64,000 bases of DNA, from assembly GCA_025358155.1 (NCBI GenBank), contig JANYKR010000151.1:1-64000 (forward strand), read 5' to 3'. The notes beneath the pieces were generated by a model, which saw nothing but the letters and a program-made list of their open reading frames with translations, did no database searches and was not told where the DNA came from. A program made the translations under genes and the position numbers. This document shows positions 48,014-57,121 of the stretch, piece by piece. Positions within the stretch are counted from its first letter, which is position 1. Every line of letters starts with the position of its first letter. Source of the DNA: Betaproteobacteria bacterium. GTDB taxonomy: Bacteria; Pseudomonadota; Gammaproteobacteria; Burkholderiales; Burkholderiaceae_C.

Positions 48014-48934
48014 TCAGCCGCCCTTGGCAGCGGCGACCTGTGCGGCCACCTCGGCGGCAAAGTCGTCCACCTTCTTCTCGATGCCCTCGCCCACAACGTA
48101 CATCGTGAAGCCAGCCACCACGGTGTTGGCGGCCTTGAGCATCTGCTCGACGGTCTGCTTGTCGTTCTTGACGAAGGCCTGGTTGAACAGCGAGACCTCC
48201 TTCAGGTACTTCTGCACCGAGCCCTCGACGCGCTTGGCGACGATCTCTGGCGACTGCACCGGCTTGCCGGCGGCCACCGCAGTGGCAGCGTCCTCCGATG
48301 CTTTTTCAGCGGCAATGCGGCGCTCTTTCTCGACCAGTTCAGCCGGCACGTCGGCCGATGACACCGACACCGGCTTCATCGCGGCCACGTGCATCGCCAC
48401 GTCCTTGCCGGCGACATCGTCACCGGTGAACTCGACCACCACGCCGATACGCGTACCGTGCAGGTAGGTGGCCAGCTTGTGGTCACCCGCAAAACGCTTG
48501 AAGCGGCGGATCGCCACGTTTTCGCCGATCTTGCCGATCAAGCCCTTGCGCACGTCCTCGACCGTCGGGCCGAAGCTCTCCTGCGCCAGCGGCAGCGCCG
48601 ACAGCGCCCCCACATCGGCCGGGTTGCTGGTGGCGACGAGCGCGGCGCAGTGCTTGGTGAAGGCCAGGAACGAGTCGTTCTTCGAGACAAAGTCGGTCTC
48701 GCAATTGATCTCGATCATCGCGCCAGTATTGCCGGTGACCGAGATGGCGATGACGCCCTCGGCGGTGATCCGCGAGGCAGCCTTGCCAGCCTTGTTGCCC
48801 AGCTTGACGCGCAAGATTTCTTCAGCCCGGCCCATGTCGCCATCGGCCTCGGTGAGCGCCTTCTTGCATTCCATCATCGGCGCGTCGGTCTTGGCGCGCA
48901 ATTCGCCAACCATGCTTGCAGTGATTGCTGCCAT
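48014..48934 (-). CDS. tsf: translation elongation factor Ts
   Basis: '[42 protein letters not shown]'. Confidence 0.97.
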   Translation of the reverse strand: MAAITASMVGELRAKTDAPMMECKKALTEADGDMGRAEEILRVKLGNKAGKAASRITAEGVIAISVTGNTGAMIEINCETDFVSKNDSFLAFTKHCAALVATSNPADVGALSALPLAQESFGPTVEDVRKGLIGKIGENVAIRRFKRFAGDHKLATYLHGTRIGVVVEFTGDDVAGKDVAMHVAAMKPVSVSSADVPAELVEKERRIAAEKASEDAATAVAAGKPVQSPEIVAKRVEGSVQKYLKEVSLFNQAFVKNDKQTVEQMLKAANTVVAGFTMYVVGEGIEKKVDDFAAEVAAQVAAAKGG

Positions 48935-49013
48935 GTTCTATCTCCAGTGCTGCGGGCGGCCCTGCGGGTCGCCCAAAAAATGGGGGAGGTTGCGGGCGGT
49001 ATAGACCTTGTGA

Positions 49014-49037
49014 AAAAGGGGCTGTGAAGCCCCTTTT
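49014..49037 (-). terminator. rpsB-tsf intergenic terminator/attenuator hairpin
   Basis: AAAAGGGGCT-GTGA-AGCCCCTTTT perfect stem. Confidence 0.8.
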
Positions 49038-49059
49038 CAAGGCCTGCCCGGGCAAGGCC

Positions 49060-49803
49060 TCAAGCGCCTTCGCTGACCTCGACAAACTCGTCGGTGCCGG
49101 CCACTGCGGCCACCACTTCATTGACCGCGTTGGCACGGCCTTCGAGCACCGCGTCTGCCACGGCCTTGGCGTACAGCGCCACGGCCTTGGCCGAGTCGTC
49201 GTTGCCGGGGATGACGTAGTCGATGCCGATTGGCGAGTGGTTGGTATCGACCACGCCGATGATCGGGATGCCGAGCTTGATGGCCTCGGCCACCGCAATC
49301 TTGTGGTAGCCGACGTCGATCACGAACAGCGCGTCAGGCAGCGCGCTCATGTCCTGAATGCCGCCGATGTCCTTTTCGAGCTTGGCCAGTTCACGCTCGA
49401 ACATCAGGCCCTCTTTCTTGGACAGCGAATCCAGGCCCGCTTCCTTGGTGACCTGCATTTCCTTGAGCTTTTTCAGCGAACCCTTGACCGTCTTGAAGTT
49501 GGTCAACATGCCGCCGAGCCAGCGCTGGTCGACAAAGGGCATGCCCGAGCGGTGTGCTTCCATGTTGATCACGTCGCGCGCCTGGCGCTTGGTGCCCACC
49601 ATCAGGATGGTGCCGCGCTTGCCGCTGAGCTTGCGCACAAACTTCATTGCCTCCTCGAACTTGGGCAGCGTCTTCTCGAGGTTGATGATGTGGATCTTGT
49701 TGCGATGGCCGTAGATGTACGGGGCCATCTTGGGGTTCCAGAAGCGGGTTTGGTGTCCAAAATGGACGCCGGCTTCCAGCATTTCGCGCATGGTGACAGA
49801 CAT
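49060..49803 (-). CDS. rpsB: 30S ribosomal protein S2
   Basis: '[45 protein letters not shown]'. Confidence 0.98.
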   Translation of the reverse strand: MSVTMREMLEAGVHFGHQTRFWNPKMAPYIYGHRNKIHIINLEKTLPKFEEAMKFVRKLSGKRGTILMVGTKRQARDVINMEAHRSGMPFVDQRWLGGMLTNFKTVKGSLKKLKEMQVTKEAGLDSLSKKEGLMFERELAKLEKDIGGIQDMSALPDALFVIDVGYHKIAVAEAIKLGIPIIGVVDTNHSPIGIDYVIPGNDDSAKAVALYAKAVADAVLEGRANAVNEVVAAVAGTDEFVEVSEGA

Positions 49804-50016
49804 GGGTAACTCCGAAGGTTGGGTCTAGAATCCGGCGCGAATCGCTGCTGAAAACACTGAGCTGCAGCGGCCTGTGAACCTCCCAGACTGCTGCGAATTA
49901 CCCCAAAACTGATCCAAACCAAGGGTCAGCCACGGGGTCTCAAGTATTTTTCAGATCAGCGACACCTCTCAACAGCCGGTTCGCGATTTGTTCATCCAGC
50001 AGCTAGCGAACCCCTA

Positions 50017-51477
50017 TTGGCCCACATGGACATCCAGATAAACCCAAAGATTGTAGCAGCCGGGGCGTTCGAGTCAGGCGGCAAGACTGACCTGCACGAC
50101 GCGGTGGTCGCAATCAACGCCGGCCAGGTCAGCGCCAGCAGCCTGTTGCACAACGCCATCGCAGCTGCCAGCAGCCCGGCTTGCGACGCGGTCTACCTGC
50201 GGCGATTCGATGACCAGGCGCTGGCCGTGGCCGCTGCGGTGGACGCCGCACGTGCGGTCGGCTTGCCACTGCCGCCCCTGGCCGGGCTGGCGGTGTCGAT
50301 CAAGGACTTGTTCGACGTTGCCGGGCATCCGACCACGGCCGGCTCTCGGGCGATGGACGACGCCGCACCGGCCAGCGCCGACTGCCCCGCCGTGGCGCGG
50401 CTGCGCAGTGCCGGCGCCGCGCTCACCGGCCACACCAACCTGAGCGAATTTGCCTACTCGGGCGTGGGCATCAACCCGCATTTCGGCACCCCGGTCAATC
50501 CGACCACGCTCGCGCACAACCCGACGCCCCGCATCCCCGGAGGCAGCACCTCGGGCGGCGCGGTGTCGGTGGCCACGGGCGCGGCCTGGGCCGCGCTGGG
50601 CTCGGACACCGGCGGCTCGATCCGCATCCCGGCAGCGCTGCAGGGCCTGGTCGGCTTCAAGAACACCCAGCGCCTGACCCCGCTGGCGGGTGCCATCCCG
50701 TTGTCGAGCACGCTCGACACGGCCTGCGCCATCACCCGCAGCGTGCGTGACGCGGTGCTGGTACACGGCCTGCTGGCAGCCCGCCTGCCCCGCCCGCTGG
50801 CGCGCCCGCTGCAGGCGCTGCGGCTGGCAGTGCCGCAAACGGTGATGCTTGATGGCCTGGACAGCGATGTGGCTCGCGCGTTCGAAGACACACTAGACGC
50901 GCTGCGGGCCGCCGGCGCACGCATCGAAGAACTGCCGCTCGCGCAGTTGTCCGATCTGGCCGGTTTGCAGGCCCAGGCCGGCTTCGCTGCCGCCGAAAGC
51001 TGGGCCTGGCACCGCGCCCGTCTGGGCCTGCGAGAAGCCGACTACGACCCGCGGGTGGCTCAGCGCATCCGCCGCGGCGAGGTCATGACCGCCGCCGACT
51101 ACATCGACTTGTTGCATGCGCGGCGCGCCTGGATCGCCTGTATCGAGGCCGAGGTCCAAGGTTTTGATGCCCTGCTCTCGCCCACCGTGCCGATGGTGGC
51201 GCCGGCCCTGGCCCCGCTGCTGGCCAGTGACCAGCGCTTTTTTGCGATCAATGCGCTGCTGCTGCGCAATGCGTCCACCATCAACATGCTGGACGGATGC
51301 GCTCTGTCGCTGCCTTGTCAGGCCGCTGGCCAGATGCCCGTCGGCCTGATGGTCTGGGGCCCGGCGATGCATGACGACAGCGTGCTGGGTGTTTCCCTGA
51401 CGATCGAAGCGGCACTGGCGGCTTGCGCCGCTACCGCCATCCGCCCGGCCCGCCGCGCCACAGGCCGGAGCGCCTGA
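50017..51477 (+). CDS. amidase (amidase signature family)
   Basis: 'VSIKDLFDVAGHPTTAGSRAM', 'GGSTSGGAVSVATGAAWAALGSDTGGSIRIPAALQGLVGFK'. Confidence 0.95.
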   Translation: MAHMDIQINPKIVAAGAFESGGKTDLHDAVVAINAGQVSASSLLHNAIAAASSPACDAVYLRRFDDQALAVAAAVDAARAVGLPLPPLAGLAVSIKDLFDVAGHPTTAGSRAMDDAAPASADCPAVARLRSAGAALTGHTNLSEFAYSGVGINPHFGTPVNPTTLAHNPTPRIPGGSTSGGAVSVATGAAWAALGSDTGGSIRIPAALQGLVGFKNTQRLTPLAGAIPLSSTLDTACAITRSVRDAVLVHGLLAARLPRPLARPLQALRLAVPQTVMLDGLDSDVARAFEDTLDALRAAGARIEELPLAQLSDLAGLQAQAGFAAAESWAWHRARLGLREADYDPRVAQRIRRGEVMTAADYIDLLHARRAWIACIEAEVQGFDALLSPTVPMVAPALAPLLASDQRFFAINALLLRNASTINMLDGCALSLPCQAAGQMPVGLMVWGPAMHDDSVLGVSLTIEAALAACAATAIRPARRATGRSA

Positions 51478-51479
51478 GG

Positions 51480-52760
51480 GTGCGGGTGGCGGTGATCGGC
51501 GCCGGCATCGTCGGCGTCACGACAGCCTTTGAGCTCGCCAGCGATGGCCACCAGGTTACGGTGTTCGAGCGCCGTGCCAGCGTGGCCGAGGAGACCAGCT
51601 TTGCCAACGCCGGGGTGGTGGCACCAGGCTATGTCACGCCCTGGGCTACGCCGGGCATGCCGGCCAAGGTATTGCGCAACCTGCTGTCGCGCCACGCGCC
51701 GGTGCGGCTGGTGCGGCCCATGGCGCCCGGCCAACTCGGCTGGATCTGGCGCTGGTGGCGCGCCTGCCGGGCGCCGGTCTACGCGGCCAACCGCGCCCGG
51801 CTGTACCGGCTGGCGCGCTACAGCCAGCAGCGGCTGGCCCTGCTGGGGCGCAGCCTGCAGCTCGAACATGAACAGGCGCGCGGCTACCTGGTGCTGCTGC
51901 GGAGCGCCCGCGACCTGACGGCGGCTCGCGGCAGCCTGAAATTGCTGGCCGAGCTGGGCATCAACTTTCATTTGATCGACGGTGCCCGCGCCCGCACGAT
52001 CGAGCGCGGCCTCAACCCGGACACCGCCTTGCATGCCGCCGTGCACCTGCCCGACGACGAGGTCGGCAACTGCCGCCAGTTTGCCCACCTGCTGCGGGCC
52101 GAGGCTCAGCAGCGCGGCGCAGTGTTCCGATTCGGTCGCAGCGTTCACCACCTCGACGCTGGCCCGCAAGCCACGGTCTGGCACCAGGCCCTGGGCAGCA
52201 CCGAGGCGCCGACGTCAGCAGCGTTCGACGCGGTCGTGGTCTGTGCGGCGCTGGGCTCGCGCAACTTGCTCACGCCGCTCGGCCTGCGCCTGCCGCTGGT
52301 GGCGGTGCACGGCTACTCGATCACCGCGCCGCTGCGCCTTGTTGAATCTCATCCCGACCTGGGCCCGGCCTCGGCCGTGATGGATGAAAAGTACAAGGTG
52401 GCAATCAGCCGCCTGGGCCAACGGGTGCGGGTGGCCGGCAGTGCCGAGCTGGGAGGCGACCTGGCGCAACACAACGCGGCAGCCCTGCACACCCTGCACA
52501 AGGTGCTGGACGACTGGTACCCCGGTTGTGCCCAGCAAGGCCAAATCCAGGCCTGGAAAGGCGCCCGGCCCATGCTGCCCGATGGCCCGCCAGTGCTGGG
52601 CGCCAGCGGCGCGCCGGGTATCTGGCTCAACCTGGGCCATGGATCGAGCGGTTGGGCGCTGGCTTGCGGCTCGGCCCGGGTGGTGGCCGACCAACTGGCG
52701 GGGCGGGCACCGGCAATCGATGTCGAAGGGCTGGACGTGGCACGGTTGGCCCGCCGCTGA
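51480..52760 (+). CDS. FAD-dependent D-amino acid dehydrogenase (DadA family), GTG start
   Basis: 'VAVIGAGIVGVTTAFELASDGHQVTVFERR', 'EETSFANAGVVAPGYVTPWATPGMP', 'LNLGHGSSGWALACGSARVVADQLAG'. Confidence 0.93.
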   Translation: MRVAVIGAGIVGVTTAFELASDGHQVTVFERRASVAEETSFANAGVVAPGYVTPWATPGMPAKVLRNLLSRHAPVRLVRPMAPGQLGWIWRWWRACRAPVYAANRARLYRLARYSQQRLALLGRSLQLEHEQARGYLVLLRSARDLTAARGSLKLLAELGINFHLIDGARARTIERGLNPDTALHAAVHLPDDEVGNCRQFAHLLRAEAQQRGAVFRFGRSVHHLDAGPQATVWHQALGSTEAPTSAAFDAVVVCAALGSRNLLTPLGLRLPLVAVHGYSITAPLRLVESHPDLGPASAVMDEKYKVAISRLGQRVRVAGSAELGGDLAQHNAAALHTLHKVLDDWYPGCAQQGQIQAWKGARPMLPDGPPVLGASGAPGIWLNLGHGSSGWALACGSARVVADQLAGRAPAIDVEGLDVARLARR

Positions 52761-52771
52761 GGCGATCAAGC

Positions 52772-54410
52772 TCAGGCGCGAAAAGCCCCATTGCGCCAGC
52801 CCGTCCACTGGTGCAACAAAACCGGCGCCGCCACCGCCGCACCGATCAGCGTACTGATCAGGCCCGGCACCACCATCAGCACCGCACCCAGGCCGCACAG
52901 CAGCTGCTCCCAGCGCCGCATTTCCACCAGCAAGAACTTGGACAGCGCCGCCGTCAGCAAGCTGATGCCCAGAATGCAGCCGATGAAGGTCACGCTGAAG
53001 TCATACCAGGTAAAGCCCTTGGCCACCAGCACGCCGCAGGCAAACACCGCCAGCTTGGCGCCCTCGTGCTGCAGACCACCAAAAACCAGCCCGCCCAGCA
53101 CCGCATGCAGACCCACCAACAAAGCCAAGTTGGCCGGCCGGTTGCCAAGCGCCCGGGTGCTGAGCCCGACGATGGCGCAAGAGCTGATGCCGCAGAAGGC
53201 CGCCAGGTAAGGCGTGCGGCCGCTGACCAGCACGAAGATCACCAGCGCCAGCGGGATCAGCGTGGGCCAGCGCTCGCGCAGAGACTGGCGCAATTTGGGC
53301 ATCTCGGCCTCGTTCAGGCCCCGCAGGCCATAGCGCTTGGCCTCGAAATGCACTTGCATGAACACGCCGAAAAATGCATGAACGCCGGGACCGTGGCCGC
53401 GACGATGATGGTCTGGTAAGGCACTGCCAGAAACTCGATCATCAAAAAAGCCGCTGCGCCCAGCACCGGGGTGTGATCTGCCCGCCGGTGCTGGACGCCG
53501 CCTCCACCGCCGCCGCAAGCTCACGCCGGTAGCCGACTCGGATCATCGCGGGGATGGTGAGCGAGCCCACCGTCACCGCATTGGCCACCGACGAGCCCGA
53601 CAACATGCCGAACAGCGCCGAGCCGAACACGCTGACCTTGGCCGGCCCGCCGGCGTAGCGTCCGGCGATGCTCGACGCCACGTCGAGAAACAGCTGGCCC
53701 AGCCCGATGCGGGTGGCCATCACGCCAAACAGCACGAAGTGAAAGACATAGGTCGCCACCACGCCCACCGCAATGCCGTAGACGCCCTGGCTGGTCAGGT
53801 ACTGGTGGTTGACCAACTGGACCCAGCTGGCGCCGGCGTGCTGCAGCAGGCCGGGGACTATCGGCCCAGCCAGCGCATAGGCCATGAAAGCAATCGCGAT
53901 GATCGGCAGCGGCCAGCCCATGCTGCGGCGGGTGGCCTCCAGCAGCGCTGCGATCAGCACCGTGCCCATCGCCACATCCAGCGTGCCCGGGTTGCCGACA
54001 CGGAAGGCCAGGTCATCGAAGATCCACGGGATGTAGAGCACCGAGGCGGCCACCGCCCCGGCCAGCAACCCATCAAACCAAGGTACCCCGCCCGGCGCCG
54101 CCCAACCCGGGCGCAGCGGCTGCGTCAACAACGCCTGTCGGTGCGGGAACACCAGAAAAATCAGCCCCAGCACAAAAGCCAGGTGCACACCGCGGTGGGT
54201 CACCTCTTGCAGCAGGCCGAATCCGGCGGTGTAGTAGTGAAACGCCGAGAGCAGCACCAGCAAGCCGCCAACCAGCGCCACCGCCGGCTGCACCAGCGGC
54301 CTGAAGCGCATCTCGGGGTCGAACTTTTCCTCCAGCGCCTGCAGGTCGCGCTCACTGGGCAAGGTCGCAGGCAAGGCGGTGGGCATCAACAGTGAATCCT
54401 GGGCGGGCAA
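52772..54410 (-). pseudogene. TRAP transporter 4TM/12TM fused permease interrupted by two frameshifts (ORFs 53442-54410 and 52772-53524)
   Basis: Restoring 1 bp in the G run 53468-53471 and 1 bp in the A run 53370-53374 gives continuous 'ASSTGGQITPPVLGAAAFLMIEFLAVPYQTIIVAATVPAFMHFFGVFMQVHFEAKRYGLRGL'. Confidence 0.85.
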
Positions 54411-54484
54411 AAAACACAGGGCAGACGGGCTGCCCCGCGCAGGTCAAGCGCAGACGGTGCCGGCAAGGCCGCCCGCCCGGCACC

Positions 54485-55507
54485 CTACTTCAGCAGCCCG
54501 GCTTCCTTGTAGAACCTCTCAGCCCCCGGATGCAGCGGGATGCCGGCACCCTTGATGGCGTTTTCCTTGGTGATGAACTTGCCCTTGGCATGGCCGGCGC
54601 CCATCGCCTTCTGGCCGGCCTCGGCAAAAAGCGCCTTGGTGATCTCGTAGACCGTGTTGGCATCGGCCTTGTCACTGGTCACCCACTGCGCGCCCACCGA
54701 CAGGGTCTTGACCGCGCCTATGCCCTTGTAGGTGGCAGCGGCGATCAGATCGAGCGAGAAGAAACCGTCACTTTTGCGGATGGCATCGGCCTGCGGGCCG
54801 TCGATGGCGATCAGATCGATACCGGCGCCCGCCGATGCCAACTCGGCGATGGCACCGGCCGGCGAGCCGCCAGTGAAGAAGAAGGCGTCGCTCGACCCGT
54901 CCTTCAACTTGTCACCGGCCTGGTCCGGCTTGATGTACTCGGGCTTGATGTCGGACTCCTTGATGCCGTAGGTTGCCAGGATGGTGCGGGCGTTGATCAG
55001 CGTGCCCGAGCCGGGCTCGTCCAGCGCCACCCGCTTGCCTTTGAGGTCGGCCACGGACTTAATGCCGGTACCTTTGCGCGCCACGATGTGCACGCTCTCG
55101 GGGTACAGGTTGGCGATCAAGCGCAGGCCGGTGATGGCGGGCTTGCCTTCGAACACGCCCTTGCCGGTGTAGGCCCAGCTCGCCACATCGGCCTGGCTGA
55201 AGCCCGACTCCAGCGCGCCGCCGGCGATGCCGGTGACATTGGCCAGCGAGCCGTTGCTGGCCTGGGCCGTGACGACGATCTTGCCGGGCTGCGACACCGC
55301 GTTGGCGATCATGCCGCCGACCGGGTAGTAGGTGCCCGCAGTGCCGCCGGCGCCGATGCGGAAAAACTGCCGGGCCTGCGCAGCGCCGGACGCCAGCGCG
55401 GCGGCAACCGCCGCACCGGCAACGAGTTGCTTGAACCTGGTTTGAGCTCCAGTCGGGTCGGGCAGCACCCAAGTGGCGCCCCAGAAGATGAGTAAAGCAC
55501 AATGCAT
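54485..55507 (-). CDS. TAXI family TRAP transporter solute-binding protein
   Basis: 'FFRIGAGGTAGTYYPVGGMIANAVSQPGKIVVTAQASNGSLANVTGIAGGALESGFSQADVASWAYTGKGVF'. Confidence 0.94.
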   Translation of the reverse strand: MHCALLIFWGATWVLPDPTGAQTRFKQLVAGAAVAAALASGAAQARQFFRIGAGGTAGTYYPVGGMIANAVSQPGKIVVTAQASNGSLANVTGIAGGALESGFSQADVASWAYTGKGVFEGKPAITGLRLIANLYPESVHIVARKGTGIKSVADLKGKRVALDEPGSGTLINARTILATYGIKESDIKPEYIKPDQAGDKLKDGSSDAFFFTGGSPAGAIAELASAGAGIDLIAIDGPQADAIRKSDGFFSLDLIAAATYKGIGAVKTLSVGAQWVTSDKADANTVYEITKALFAEAGQKAMGAGHAKGKFITKENAIKGAGIPLHPGAERFYKEAGLLK

Positions 55508-55546
55508 GCGCAGGATCCCTACGGCTATCCCGGGACCGGAGAAACC

Positions 55547-57115
55547 ATGACACAGGCCGGCCCCTTGACACCGCGGCTCGCTACGGGCGCCGGACCGCAA
55601 GCGGTGCTGCCCTCAGCGCGCGAATGGCCGCTGTTTGACGCTGCCGCCAGCCGACAGATCGAACAATCGGCTTTGGCGGCAAGCCCGCCCCATGCGCTGA
55701 TGGCCGCCGCTGGCCTGGGCGTGGCCCGGCTTGTGCTGGCGGTTGCACCGCAAGCCCGCAGGGTCCAGGTCTGGGCCGGACCCGGCAACAACGGCGGCGA
55801 CGGCCTGGTGGCCGCGCGCCACCTGCACCAGGCCGGGCTGGAGGTTGCAGTCAACTTGCTCGGTGATGTGCGTAACGGACCGGCCGACGCCCAACACGCG
55901 CTGGCCCAGGCCCGGCAGGCGGGAGTCCGAATCCTCTGCGGTCTCGAGCGACCTTGGGCCGACGACCGGCCGGCCAACGCACTGATAGACGCGCTGCTGG
56001 GCCTGGGTTCCCGCCGCACGCCCGAGGGCGACATCGCCGCAGCGGTGCTGCGCCTGCAGCGCCCCGGTGTGCCGGTGCTGGCGGTGGATTTGCCCACCGG
56101 CCTGTGCGGCGACACCGGCCGGCTGCTCGGTGACACGGCAGTGGTGGCCACCCACACCCTGTCGCTGCTGACCCTCAAGCCCGGCCTGTTCACCGCGATG
56201 GGCCGCAGCTTTGCCGGTCGGGTCTGGTTCGACAGCCTGGCGGTGGACACCGGCGCTGTTGCCGCCAGCGCTCACTTGTCCGGGCCCCAAACCTTGCGCA
56301 AGCTGCTGCCCTGCCGCAACCCTGCCCAGCACAAGGGCAACTTTGGCGATGTGCTGGTGCTGGGTGGCGCAGCCGGCATGGGCGGTGCAGCGCAGCTGGC
56401 GGCCAGTGCGGCCTTGACGGCTGGCGCCGGGCGGGTCTACCTGGCCAGGCTGGACGGCGACACCGCCCCCAGCGCAGCCCGGCCCGAGTTGATGCCACGC
56501 AGCTTGGATGAAGCGCTGGCGCCTGATTTTCTGGCCCGCTGCACGGTGGTATGCGGCTGCGGCGGTGGCACAGCCGTGCAGGCCGTGCTGCCCGGGGTGA
56601 TGGCCAACGCGGCGCGGCTGGTGCTGGATGCCGATGCGCTCAATGCGCTGGCCGCCGATGCGGGCCTGCGCCAGGCCATGCAGGCGCGCAGCACGGCCGG
56701 AGCGCCCACAGTCCTGACCCCCCATCCGCTGGAAGCCGCCAGGCTGCTGGGCATCACGGCCGCTGCAGTCCAGGCCCAGCGCCAGCACTTCGCCCAAAGC
56801 CTCGCGGATCAATACGGCGCCAGCGTCGTGCTCAAGGGGTCGGGCACGGTCATCGCCGCACCCGGGCGAACAGCGGTGGTCAATCCCACCGGCAACGCCC
56901 GGCTGGGCAGTGCCGGCACCGGAGATGTGCTGGCGGGCTGGTTGGGCGGGCTGTGGTCGCAGGCGGGCGGCCAACAGGGCTTCGAGGCCGCTGCCGCCAG
57001 CGTCTGGCTGCACGGTCAGGCTGCTGAGCTGGCAGATGCCCGAACCCTGCGCCTGCCGCTGCGCGCCGCCGACCTGATCGAAGCGATGGCGGCTGCGCTG
57101 CCGGTGGGCGACTGA
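55547..57115 (+). CDS. nnr: bifunctional NAD(P)H-hydrate epimerase / ADP-dependent dehydratase
   Basis: 'VWAGPGNNGGDGLVAARHLHQAG', 'KGSGTVIAAPGRTAVVNPTGNARLGSAGTGDVLAGWLGGL'. Confidence 0.95.
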   Translation: MTQAGPLTPRLATGAGPQAVLPSAREWPLFDAAASRQIEQSALAASPPHALMAAAGLGVARLVLAVAPQARRVQVWAGPGNNGGDGLVAARHLHQAGLEVAVNLLGDVRNGPADAQHALAQARQAGVRILCGLERPWADDRPANALIDALLGLGSRRTPEGDIAAAVLRLQRPGVPVLAVDLPTGLCGDTGRLLGDTAVVATHTLSLLTLKPGLFTAMGRSFAGRVWFDSLAVDTGAVAASAHLSGPQTLRKLLPCRNPAQHKGNFGDVLVLGGAAGMGGAAQLAASAALTAGAGRVYLARLDGDTAPSAARPELMPRSLDEALAPDFLARCTVVCGCGGGTAVQAVLPGVMANAARLVLDADALNALAADAGLRQAMQARSTAGAPTVLTPHPLEAARLLGITAAAVQAQRQHFAQSLADQYGASVVLKGSGTVIAAPGRTAVVNPTGNARLGSAGTGDVLAGWLGGLWSQAGGQQGFEAAAASVWLHGQAAELADARTLRLPLRAADLIEAMAAALPVGD

Positions 57116-57121
57116 ACCCGG

